Position numbers and translations under genes: made by a program. 34,887 nt of DNA from Bacillota bacterium (lineage in GTDB: Bacteria > Bacillota > Clostridia > Acetivibrionales > DSM-1351), in the NCBI GenBank assembly GCA_023416275.1, contig JAEZIB010000022.1, positions 1 to 34,887 on the forward strand. The letters run 5' to 3'. Position 1 is the first letter of the stretch, and each line of letters starts with the position of its first letter. The notes under the pieces are model-generated. The model worked only from the letters and a program-made list of their open reading frames with translations. It was not told the origin of the DNA and did no database searches. Shown piece by piece: positions 1-7,266 of this stretch.

Positions 1-289
1 ATGCTATACCGTGATGGGGTTTATCAAAACGGAATTCTTTATCTAGTGCACTGAGAGCATTATTAGCTATTGTTTTTTCTCCTATCATAAGTGCAATTTC
101 TTTTCTAATATCGGATAAATCTAAAAGCTTTAGCAAGTGATTTCTAGAGGTCCCTTTTCCTAAAAAAACCGTACCTCCGGAAACACCCTTTTGCTTTGCG
201 CTTTTAACAACCTTACTACCCATACCATAGTTTACTATTAAAAATAGTAATTCAAGCTCATTATATTTATTGTCAGGAATGTTTTCCAC
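1..289 (-). CDS. PII-like (GlnB/GlnK-related) regulator, 3' end outside window
   Basis: The first 96 residues are visible; the gene starts with GTG at 289 and runs off the left edge. An AGGAGGT ribosome site lies 10 nt upstream. The product begins VENIPDNKYNELELLFLIVN, followed by a small alpha/beta pattern (GMGSKVVKSAKQKGVSGGTV, then FLGKG) that resembles the first half of a PII protein. PII proteins are trimers that sense ATP/ADP and 2-oxoglutarate or other ligands and commonly plug a membrane transporter. The stretch where the T-loop should be is short and has no tyrosine at the classical uridylylation site, so uridylylation is unlikely. The start overlaps the end of the DUF1538 gene by 17 bp, so the two are probably translationally coupled. 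Family assignment rests on pattern and on the recalled DUF1538-PII association; the ligand is unknown. Confidence 0.7.
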   Translation of the reverse strand, partial: MENIPDNKYNELELLFLIVNYGMGSKVVKSAKQKGVSGGTVFLGKGTSRNHLLKLLDLSDIRKEIALMIGEKTIANNALSALDKEFRFDKPHHGIA

Positions 290-1778
290 TATTTTCAAGA
301 CCTCCTTTTACAGATTTAATTTTGTAGATAAGGCCTAGTGCTTGTAAAGTAATTAATGGAGTAAGTGCTACCATTGCGATTATACCGAATCCATCAACTA
401 AGACATTTGCGCCCTCAATTCTGTCTGCAGCACCTTGAGCGAAAGCTAATATGAAGGTGGCTGTCATAGGTCCCGAAGCAACCCCTCCTGAGTCAAACGC
501 AATACCTACAAATAATTTTGGTGCAAGATATGTCATTGCTATAGCTATTATATAACCTGGAAGAAGATAATGCCATAGTTGGATTTCGGGAATAATTATT
601 CTTATCATCGAGAGAGCTACCGCAAAGCCAACACCAATGGAAAGTGCAACCAATACAACCTTTTTCTTGACATATCCACTGGTTACATCTTCAATCTGAT
701 TTGTTAAAACGTGAACAGCTGGCTCAGCCAATATAGTTAGTAAACCTAATATGAAGCCTATGATAATAACAATTGACTTGTTTTCAAATGAAGCCAATTT
801 ATAGCCTATTACACTGCCTACGTCCATAAAACCTGCATTTACACCTACCAAAAACAGTACTAATCCAATAAAAGTGTAAACAAGACCCTTTATTATTTTA
901 ATAAACGCTTTTTTATTTAACTTAAAAGATATTTTTTGGAAAACTAAAAATATAATTAGCATGGGAAGTAATGCTAAAAATATTTCTTTTGATATTATAG
1001 GTATTTCCTCAATAAAATTTGATATAACTGAATTTGACTCATGCAGCTTAAAATCTATATCACCTGTAATTTTGTCTGCTTTTGAAAGTATATTCATTAG
1101 CATAACTGTTATAATTGCTCCAGTGGATGTAATAGCTACCAAACCGAAACTATCTTTTTCAGAAGCCTTACTATCCTTCTTCAAAGCGGAAGTACCAATT
1201 GCTAATGCCAAGATAAAGGGCACTGTTAATGCGCCAGTTGTTGCGCCGGATGCGTCAAAAGAAATTGCCAAGAACTCACGGGAAGTAAATAGAGCTAAGA
1301 CAAATATTATTAGATATAAAATGGTTAGCATTTTATATAAAGGGAAATTATATACTATTCTAACAAGTCCCAATGAAAGTAAAACAGCAATGCCTATAGA
1401 AACAACTACTACAATGCTGATTTTAGATATAAAACCTGACGTAACGAAATCTACTTGACTGGCCAATATATGCAAATCAGGCTCGGCAATTGAAATCAAA
1501 AATCCAAGTATTACTCCTGCTACAACTACTATCCAAACTTTATTGGTCTTAGTAAGATTTGAACCCATAAGATTTCCAATAGGAGTAATTCCTATATCTA
1601 CACCAAATAAAAAAATAGATAATCCTATTACTATAAAGAATGCTCCCACAATAAATCTAATTAGGAGGGGTGTTTCAAGGGGCGTAACTATGAAATGTAG
1701 TATTAAAACTATCACTGTGATTGGAAGTACTGATGACAGGACCTCTTTTACCTTTTCGATTAATACATTCAAATACAA
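273..1778 (-). CDS. DUF1538 family polytopic membrane protein, internally duplicated
   Basis: About 500 residues, almost all hydrophobic, with roughly 12 membrane segments. Two homologous halves are obvious: SIAEPDLHILASQVDFVTSG in the first matches TILAEPAVHVLTNQIEDVTSG-like sequence in the second, and AISFDASGATTGALTVPFIL matches GIAFDSGGVASGPMTATFIL. Conserved Glu-Pro and Asp-rich motifs inside membrane segments suggest a transporter or channel with a two-fold repeat. The substrate is unknown. I start it at TTG 1778, 7 nt after a GAGG; TTG 1772 and TTG 1820 are alternatives. It lies about 150 bp downstream of an XRE regulator on the same strand and overlaps a PII-like gene, which suggests a regulated transport unit. 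DUF1538 is a family of unknown function. Confidence 0.85.
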   Translation of the reverse strand: MYLNVLIEKVKEVLSSVLPITVIVLILHFIVTPLETPLLIRFIVGAFFIVIGLSIFLFGVDIGITPIGNLMGSNLTKTNKVWIVVVAGVILGFLISIAEPDLHILASQVDFVTSGFISKISIVVVVSIGIAVLLSLGLVRIVYNFPLYKMLTILYLIIFVLALFTSREFLAISFDASGATTGALTVPFILALAIGTSALKKDSKASEKDSFGLVAITSTGAIITVMLMNILSKADKITGDIDFKLHESNSVISNFIEEIPIISKEIFLALLPMLIIFLVFQKISFKLNKKAFIKIIKGLVYTFIGLVLFLVGVNAGFMDVGSVIGYKLASFENKSIVIIIGFILGLLTILAEPAVHVLTNQIEDVTSGYVKKKVVLVALSIGVGFAVALSMIRIIIPEIQLWHYLLPGYIIAIAMTYLAPKLFVGIAFDSGGVASGPMTATFILAFAQGAADRIEGANVLVDGFGIIAMVALTPLITLQALGLIYKIKSVKGGLENSGKHS

Positions 1779-1926
1779 TCCACTTCCTCTCTTTTTAATG
1801 TTTATATATAAGTTAAACAAACTTTGGCGTTTTCAAGCAAGTTCAAGCTAATAGCAATATATTATAACCTGAAGTTAAAATCGTTACCCTGGGAATAGAA
1901 ATCGGATTAAAAACAAAATTATTACT

Positions 1927-2265
1927 TTAATGGTGTTGATTTCGCTTGCTGAGCAAAAAGTCTATAAAATCGCTTACCTCTTCTAGTTCCTTCTCATTAA
2001 GGAATTGTATTTTGAAAAGCTTGAGAGTTAACTCTGAGCTGTTTTCTGCTTCATCTGTATATCCTGCGGTCCTCATTAATTCCTCAAAATTTATATTAAG
2101 AGCATGGGATATGGCTTTTAAAACAAGGGGTGATGGGTTTTTTCGCTCTCCACTTTCTAGTCTGGATATTTCTGTATGGCTTAAATTTGCTATTTTTGCA
2201 AGCTTTCTAATGGAAAGATTTTTGAATGCTCTTTGTTCAGAAATATATTTTCCTAAAGTATTCAT
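1927..2265 (-). CDS. XRE-family helix-turn-helix transcriptional regulator
   Basis: A 112-residue protein with a Cro/CI-type helix-turn-helix at about residues 5-60. The core reads LSIRKLAKIANLSHTEISRL, followed by ESGERKNPSP, the usual end of the recognition helix and the loop behind it. The C-terminal 40 residues (ELTLKLFKIQFLNEKELEEV and on) are a short helical tail, probably for dimerisation. ATG at 2265 follows an AGGGA on the minus strand. It is transcribed away from the CNNM/CorC-type gene and toward the DUF1538 gene, so it may control either or its own promoter. No ligand domain is present. Confidence 0.9.
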   Translation of the reverse strand: MNTLGKYISEQRAFKNLSIRKLAKIANLSHTEISRLESGERKNPSPLVLKAISHALNINFEELMRTAGYTDEAENSSELTLKLFKIQFLNEKELEEVSDFIDFLLSKRNQHH

Positions 2266-2305
2266 TGCACATCCCTTTCAATAATAGTATATCTTATTTG
2301 TTTTT

Positions 2306-2334
2306 ATAATATCACAAGTGGAACCTAAAGGCAA
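2306..2334 (-). promoter_or_regulatory. Possible sigma-A promoter for the XRE gene
   Basis: Read on the minus strand: TTGCCT, a 17-nt spacer, then TATTAT, about 40 nt upstream of the XRE start. The -35 box is weak (4 of 6 matches), so this is tentative. Confidence 0.3.
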
Positions 2335-2378
2335 CAAACTTTAAAAAATGGTGACAATAAGTGGTGTTAACCCTTTTA

Positions 2379-2407
2379 TTGACACACAAAATGCATTTTA
2401 GTATAGT
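2379..2407 (+). promoter_or_regulatory. Sigma-A promoter for the CNNM/CorC-type gene
   Basis: A perfect TTGACA at 2379-2384, a 17-nt spacer and TATAGT at 2402-2407. Transcription would start near 2414, about 60 nt before the TTG start codon. It sits in the divergent gap behind the XRE gene. Confidence 0.75.
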
Positions 2408-2474
2408 AAAATAGGGTAAACTATAATAAACATAGCTGTATTTTTTATATATAGCGTATTTGGAGGTACATTAA

Positions 2475-3785
2475 TTGATAACTAGGATTATTTTACTTAT
2501 TGTTTTGGTTCTGTTGAATGCATTTTTTTCTGGAGCTGAAATTGCTTTAATTTCGCTAAATGATAAGATAATAAAAAAACAAGCAGAAGAAGGAGATAAA
2601 AAGGCAAAGCAGCTACATGCATTTTTGAGCGAGCCTGGAAAATTTTTATCTACAATTCAAATTGGAATTACTCTTGCTGGTTTTCTTGCAAGTGCTTTTG
2701 CTACAGAGAGCTTTGCAGATGATTTGGTAGCAGTAGTAATGAAATTAAATTTACCAATAGATGAATCTATAATTAGAAGTATAAGCATGATAATAATTAC
2801 TATAATACTTTCATACTTTACATTGGTTTTTGGAGAGCTTATTCCTAAAAGAGTTGCAATGCAAAAGGCTGATTTCTTTTCAAAAATTGCAGTTGGACCG
2901 TTGACAGCAATTTCTAGGATAACTAGTCCCTTTGTAAAATTTCTCACTGCCTCAACAAACTTTTTTATCAAATTACTAGGAGGAAATCCTTCAGCTGAAG
3001 ATGATGAAAGAATAACAGAGGAAGAAATAAGAATGATGATGGAGGTAGGAGAGGAAAAGGGTGTTATTCAGGATACAGAAAAAGAGATGATAGACAATGT
3101 ATTTGAGTTTGATGACAAGCGTGTATCGGAGATAATGACCCCAAGGCCTGATATAGTTAGTGTTCGGTTGGATGCACAATTGGAATTTATTACAGAATTA
3201 ATTGATGAAGAAAAATATACCAGAATACCAGTTTATAAAGAAAATATTGATAATATTATAGGAATACTTCATGTTAAAGACTTAATACAATTTATACAAA
3301 AGGACAAAAAAGAGTTTTTCTTAGAGAAAATAATCCGTACTCCATATTTTGTGCCTGAATCTAAAAAGACTGATGATTTGTTTACGGAGCTTAAAAAACA
3401 CAAGGTGCAAATGGCTGTTGTAATAGATGAATATGGAAGTACAGCGGGAATTGTAACGATGGAAGATTTAGTTGAGGAAATAGTTGGAAATATATTTGAT
3501 GAATATGATATTGAAGAAAAGGATTCTGAGTATGAGTATCTAGATAATAATACGTATATTTTTGATGGCTCAATAAGTCTTGATAAGGTAGAGGAAGTAC
3601 TATGTGAGGACTTGCCAGACGAAAACTATGATACCTTGAGTGGCTTCATTATGGATTTGTTGGGGCGAATTCCCAAAAAAGATGAAAATCCTACAGTAGA
3701 AACTGAAAATATAGTATTTAAGGTGCTAAAGCTTGAAGGTAAACGAATAGTAAAAGTAAAGGCAGCTAAAAAATTAAATGAATAG
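2475..3785 (+). CDS. CNNM/CorC-HlyC family membrane protein (hemolysin-like, probable divalent cation efflux)
   Basis: A 436-residue protein of standard family length. Residues 1-170 hold the CNNM transmembrane domain: it opens with hydrophobic helices containing NAFFSGAEIALISL and later has the FGELIPKRVAMQ motif. A CBS pair covers about 215-340 (MTPRPDIVSV, then DEYGSTAGIVTMEDLVEEIV), and a CorC_HlyC domain covers about 355-432. Bacterial relatives such as B. subtilis MpfA and Salmonella CorC are linked to magnesium or cobalt export; the old hemolysin name has little support. TTG at 2475 follows a GGAGG 8 nt upstream, and there is no better start. A strong promoter precedes it. The truncated yitT follows 27 bp later. 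Confidence 0.9.
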   Translation: MITRIILLIVLVLLNAFFSGAEIALISLNDKIIKKQAEEGDKKAKQLHAFLSEPGKFLSTIQIGITLAGFLASAFATESFADDLVAVVMKLNLPIDESIIRSISMIIITIILSYFTLVFGELIPKRVAMQKADFFSKIAVGPLTAISRITSPFVKFLTASTNFFIKLLGGNPSAEDDERITEEEIRMMMEVGEEKGVIQDTEKEMIDNVFEFDDKRVSEIMTPRPDIVSVRLDAQLEFITELIDEEKYTRIPVYKENIDNIIGILHVKDLIQFIQKDKKEFFLEKIIRTPYFVPESKKTDDLFTELKKHKVQMAVVIDEYGSTAGIVTMEDLVEEIVGNIFDEYDIEEKDSEYEYLDNNTYIFDGSISLDKVEEVLCEDLPDENYDTLSGFIMDLLGRIPKKDENPTVETENIVFKVLKLEGKRIVKVKAAKKLNE

Positions 3786-3812
3786 AGGCTAGGAAATTCA
3801 AGATAGGGGGGA

Positions 3813-4157
3813 TTGACTATAGAATCAGGTAATGAATCAAAAAAAGAAGTACAGTTACACCATAATACAAGCATCCATAAAAAAGATAAGTTAAAAAAAG
3901 TAGTTTTTAGATACTTTGCTTTATTTGTAGGTGCATTGTTGACTGCAATTGGACTAGAGGAATTTCTAATACCAAACAACATAATAGATGGAGGTGTCGT
4001 TGGTGTATCTATTATAACTAGTTATTTAACGAATCTACCATTGGGTATCTTTACAACACTTTTTAATATTCCCTTTCTTTTTATGGGATATAAAATAGCC
4101 ATAGCTAATAGTGTGCTAAAACCGGAATCGTGCCGATATTCTGGGAAAAAGGCTTAG
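3813..4157 (+). pseudogene. Truncated YitT-family membrane protein
   Basis: The frame opens at TTG 3813 behind a G-rich AGGGGGG that touches the start codon. Residues 30-96 match the N-terminal third of YitT proteins: YFALFVGALLTAIGLEEFL, then IPNNIIDGGVVGVSIITSYL and LPLGIFTTLFNIPFLFMGYK. Normal family members are about 280 residues, with five membrane helices and a C-terminal DUF2179 domain. Here similarity stops after FMGYKIA, and 18 unrelated residues lead to a stop at 4157. The remaining helices and the whole C-terminal domain are missing from the next 740 bp. A deletion or replacement after about 4095 is the simplest reading. A functional short protein is unlikely. Confidence 0.75.
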
Positions 4158-4594
4158 AGCTGCTGAGCAATGTGAACATATATGGATAATGTTTTTTGAT
4201 TTTATTATCAATAAATATTGTATTCATTCAGTAAGCCTTTTTACAACTAGTCCAAGCAATTATTGATTTTTCATTTATTATGTTGGTAAATTAAAGACTT
4301 ATATACCTTTTTGACTGGTCTAATGTGCATAGGTAGAATTATACTAAGGGAAAATACAGAGCGTAATAGTCTTGCAAAACCATTGGTTAGGGAACTGAGG
4401 GACTCGGTTAAGGAATGGTTGCTTGAGATGTTTATGTTCACCACAGGTGTTTTCTCTTTTTTTTATACAGAATTTCAGTGCAGGAGTAAATAATATTTAT
4501 TTTTGTTCATTTGGAATAAATTAATAAATTTAATCAAGGTATTATAAAAATTAATAATTATATTAAAATTATTTATTATTTTTTGAAAAATAGG
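4158..4594. other. Gene-poor stretch with unrecognised coding-like remnants
   Basis: No intact gene is seen. Just past the yitT break, one frame from about 4128 to 4265 reads NRADILGKRLRAAEQC and runs to a stop; it looks protein-like but has no start, and I do not recognise it. A 60-codon frame at 4311-4493 (IGRIILRENTERNSLAKPLV) has no ribosome site and is also unassigned. These may be leftovers of whatever replaced the yitT 3' end. 4495-4594 is plain AT-rich sequence. Confidence 0.4.
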
Positions 4595-4623
4595 TTGACA
4601 ATTATTAACTTTAGGAATAATAT
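4595..4623 (+). promoter_or_regulatory. Sigma-A promoter for the DUF2089-DUF4097 operon
   Basis: A perfect TTGACA at 4595-4600, a 17-nt spacer and TAATAT at 4618-4623. The predicted start near 4630 gives a leader of about 265 nt before the first gene. Confidence 0.75.
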
Positions 4624-4756
4624 AAGTATATAAGTTAATAATATTAATTGACAACTTAAAAAAATTAAAAAACAAATAAAATTATTCAAGAAACTATATG
4701 ATTTGAAATTTTAACTGGAAGGAAAAAATGAACTAAAGCTGAAGTAGTTTCCCTAA

Positions 4757-4882
4757 GTGTCCGTTGGGACACCTTGCGAAAGAAGAAAATTCGACTTGCA
4801 CTTAAGAACTGAGCGAAGCGAATGTTCTTGAGCCGAGGTTCTTTATAGGTATTTTTATCAAATTTATGTGCCCAAAGTGGGC
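4757..4882 (+). other. Structured 5' leader of the DUF2089 operon
   Basis: Three clear hairpins: GTGTCC/GGACAC around GTTG (4757-4772), a 9-bp stem 4801-4809/4824-4832, and GCCCA/TGGGC around AAG (4870-4882). A second GTTCTT at 4838-4843 could compete with 4824-4829 for AAGAAC at 4804-4809. The last hairpin ends 2 nt before the AGGAGG ribosome site, so it could affect initiation. No T-run follows any stem, so this is not a terminator. It may be a cis-regulatory RNA or a dispersed intergenic repeat. Confidence 0.45.
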
Positions 4883-4895
4883 GTAGGAGGTTATT

Positions 4896-5261
4896 ATGGC
4901 AAGAGAAGCAATGGGCAAATGTCCGGTTTGTGGAGGAGAAACAGAGGTATCAAAAATTACATGTAATAGTTGTGACACAGTAATTGAAGGACACTTTTCT
5001 CTGTGCAAATTCTGTAAACTTACAAATGAACAAAAGGTATTTTTGGATATTTTCATTAAGTGTAGAGGAAATATTAAAGAGGTTGAAAAAGAACTTGGTA
5101 TTTCATATCCAACAGTAAAAAACAAGCTGGAGGATGTTGCATCAGCACTTGGACACAAGGGTGAGCCTGAGGCATATGTTCCTGGCAAGAACAAGGAGAT
5201 TCTTGATAAGCTTAATTCGGGAGAAATTACTGTAGAAGAAGCAGTTGAACTAATGAAGTAA
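4896..5261 (+). CDS. DUF2089 family zinc-ribbon/HTH protein, probable transcriptional regulator
   Basis: A 121-residue protein. Cys9, Cys12, Cys23 and Cys26 form a zinc ribbon, and Cys37 and Cys40 add a third CxxC. Residues 58-80 (GNIKEVEKELGISYPTVKNK) form a helix-turn-helix resembling those of sigma factors. The last 23 residues, NKEILDKLNSGEITVEEAVE and on, are a two-helix SHOCT-like motif. This is the DUF2089 architecture, whose members usually sit next to DUF4097 genes, as here with a 39-bp gap. ATG at 4896 follows AGGAGG by 5 nt. A DNA-binding role is inferred from the fold; no target is known from the sequence. The structured leader upstream suggests extra control. Confidence 0.85.
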   Translation: MAREAMGKCPVCGGETEVSKITCNSCDTVIEGHFSLCKFCKLTNEQKVFLDIFIKCRGNIKEVEKELGISYPTVKNKLEDVASALGHKGEPEAYVPGKNKEILDKLNSGEITVEEAVELMK

Positions 5262-5300
5262 GAGTGAATTCTATTATGGATATTTTTAGGAGGGAATAAA

Positions 5301-6512
5301 GTGATGTTAATTAGTGAAGAAAGATTATTAATATTAAAAATGCTTGAAGAAAAGAAGATAACAAGTGAAGAGGCTGCAAAATTATTAGCTGCATTAGAAC
5401 AGGAACCAAGACAAGAAACCACTGATAATTTTAGGAAAAATCAGAACCAAAGGCAAAACGGATTTAGCGATGAGGCAGCAAAGGTTAGAGATAGAGTAAA
5501 CAATTGGAAAAAGGAATTTAAAAACAATTATAACCAAGCTGATTTTGACAATATGATTGATGATTTTGCAAATAAAGCTGAAAAAATTGGCAAGAACGTT
5601 GCTGCAACAACATTTGGAATAGTTGATAAAGTTATTGATTATGTTGGAAGCTTTGTTGATACAAATTCCTTTAACATTTTTGGAAGTCTACAAACAGTTC
5701 AAAAGAATTTTGAGGTTATTCCTTCTGAAAGCGCTACCTTTGATATTTCAGCAATTAACGGGTCTGTTGCTATCAAGAAACACCTTGACCCAAACGTAAA
5801 GATTATTGCTAGAATAAAAAGTGCAGCTCCAAATGGTGAAGGTATACTTTCGTTTGTTGATGATCCTAGTGCAATAGCACTAAAACTAAACAGTACCGCT
5901 ATGAATGTCAGTGTTTCCTATGAGATTTTTATACCTGAGATTAAATTTAAATCAATTAAAATAGAAAATTCAAACGGTAAGATTTATATTGAGGATTCGC
6001 TCTCTGAGGAAATTACAGCGATCACAAAAAATGCTCACATTGAGTTGATGGGAGTTAATAGCGACAAAATAGCTGTAACCACCAAGAATGGTAGAGTTCA
6101 GATGAACTACATTATTGGTAATAAAATAGAAATAAATACTACTAATGCGGTCATTGATATAAAGCATATAAAAGTGCAGGATATTAGTGCAGTAACTATA
6201 AATGGCAGAATTGTAATAGAAAATGCTCAGAATATTGATGAAAATACCGATATGAACATGTTTTTAAAGACTTCAAACGGCGGTATCAAGGTTAATATGA
6301 ATGACTTAGACGGCAGAATGTACAAAGTAAAAGCACATGCAAGTAATGGTTCTATTAATTTACTTATACCTGAGATAGTGTATCATAATGTTAACCGCAG
6401 AGGTGAAGCAGGAAGCTTTGTTGAGGCTGAAAGCAAGGATTTTGAAACAGGACTTAATAAAGTTATAATTACCGGTGAGACTATGAATGGACAAATTGAA
6501 ATAGTTAAGTAA
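5301..6512 (+). CDS. DUF4097 beta-strand-repeat protein with N-terminal SHOCT-like domain (YvlB/LiaX-like)
   Basis: A 403-residue protein. Residues 5-34 (SEERLLILKMLEEKKITSEE, then AAKLLAALE) form the same short helical motif that ends the DUF2089 protein. Residues 35-130 are charged and helical (VRDRVNNWKKEFKNNYNQAD). From about 145 to the end there are repeated short strands with NG/NGR turns (ITKNAHIEL, VTTKNGRVQM, VTINGRIVI, KTSNGGIKV), the right-handed beta-helix typical of DUF4097. There is no signal peptide or membrane helix, so it is probably cytosolic or peripheral. Relatives such as LiaX and YvlB are tied to cell-envelope stress; that role is inferred here. GTG 5301 sits 7 nt after AGGAGG; ATG 5304 is equally possible. 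Confidence 0.85.
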   Translation: MMLISEERLLILKMLEEKKITSEEAAKLLAALEQEPRQETTDNFRKNQNQRQNGFSDEAAKVRDRVNNWKKEFKNNYNQADFDNMIDDFANKAEKIGKNVAATTFGIVDKVIDYVGSFVDTNSFNIFGSLQTVQKNFEVIPSESATFDISAINGSVAIKKHLDPNVKIIARIKSAAPNGEGILSFVDDPSAIALKLNSTAMNVSVSYEIFIPEIKFKSIKIENSNGKIYIEDSLSEEITAITKNAHIELMGVNSDKIAVTTKNGRVQMNYIIGNKIEINTTNAVIDIKHIKVQDISAVTINGRIVIENAQNIDENTDMNMFLKTSNGGIKVNMNDLDGRMYKVKAHASNGSINLLIPEIVYHNVNRRGEAGSFVEAESKDFETGLNKVIITGETMNGQIEIVK

Positions 6513-6519
6513 TTCCAAT

Positions 6520-6555
6520 CTGGGATTCAGAAATATATCCCCCTCTGAATCTCAG
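6520..6555 (+). other. Stable hairpin just after the DUF4097 gene
   Basis: A 12-bp stem (6520-6531 with 6544-6555, core GATTCAGA/TCTGAATC, one G-T pair) around a 12-nt loop, starting 8 nt after the stop codon. No T-run follows, so it looks more like a 3'-end protecting stem than an intrinsic terminator. Confidence 0.5.
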
Positions 6556-6654
6556 ACCTCCTGATATAATTAAGTTGGCTTATTGTACGAATAGTTATAA
6601 ATTCCATAATATTAAGTTTAAAAATATAAGTTATTTCCATAAATTTATTAAGGT

Positions 6655-6697
6655 AATAGGGTATGAAGGTTGACTGCTTTCATGCCCTATTTTAGCT
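6655..6697 (+). terminator. Rho-independent terminator
   Basis: A 13-bp stem, AATAGGGTATGAA (6655-6667) pairing with TTCATGCCCTATT (6679-6691) with one T-G pair, then TTTTAGCTTTT. It ends the DUF2089-DUF4097 transcript and lies 220 bp upstream of the prfA promoter. Confidence 0.7.
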
Positions 6698-6917
6698 TTT
6701 ACGTTATAACTCAGCTGTGCTCAAACTTATCAATTTTTTGTTGCCGTTTTTTAAAATTCATAAAACCAATTAGGAGTATAAAGTAATTCATTCAATTATT
6801 TCTAACCTAAATTTCTCTTTAATAAGTTTGAATACCCATAGACTTAGTACAATCTATATTATGTGGGTGAATAGGAATCAAGTATGCAATATTTCAAGGA
6901 CTGTTTTTTTATTACAA
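6698..6917. other. AT-rich gap before the prfA promoter
   Basis: No gene, repeat or convincing signal was seen between the terminator and the prfA promoter. Confidence 0.5.
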
Positions 6918-6946
6918 TTGCACAGTAATTATGTTCATGATATAAT
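6918..6946 (+). promoter_or_regulatory. Sigma-A promoter for prfA
   Basis: TTGCAC (6918-6923), a 17-nt spacer, then a perfect TATAAT (6941-6946). The predicted start near 6953 leaves a leader of about 310 nt before prfA. Confidence 0.7.
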
Positions 6947-7020
6947 ACTTAATTGCGTATGACTTAATATTTTTACCCAATAAAAAAGTCAATTACTAGC
7001 AGTTGATAGTTTTGGTTTAA

Positions 7021-7143
7021 GGTTAACCGCTACACTGTGAATAACAAGTGTTTTTTTGTTGCTTTAATGGATGGTGTTAAATAGTGTTTGTTTTTGAACT
7101 GGACAGTGTAAAGCTCATTTTAACTTAGAAGCGGTTATTAACC
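7021..7143 (+). other. Long nested stem structure in the prfA leader
   Basis: AACCGCT at 7025-7031 pairs with AGCGGTT at 7130-7136, and the adjoining GGTT (7021-7024) pairs with AACC (7140-7143) across a 3-nt bulge. Directly inside, ACACTGT (7032-7038) pairs with ACAGTGT (7103-7109). The pairings are exact and stack on each other, closing a 64-nt AT-rich interior plus a 20-nt single strand. I do not recognise a known riboswitch core. It may be a cis-regulatory leader or a small RNA. Confidence 0.4.
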
Positions 7144-7266
7144 ATTTTATTTTTTAATATTATGGTATAGCAGCCTTTGGATTGTTATTGACTTTAGTAA
7201 AATAAATAACATATAGAAATGAATTAATGTGAGTATAAGAGAGTAATCTTGAGTTTGGAGGATGTT

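Noticed and set aside
961..1458. A 165-codon plus-strand frame
   Set aside because: It is antisense to the DUF1538 gene and its composition is that of a mirrored membrane protein.
4802..5422. A 206-codon minus-strand frame
   Set aside because: It is antisense to the DUF2089 gene, which has zinc-ribbon motifs and a good ribosome site.
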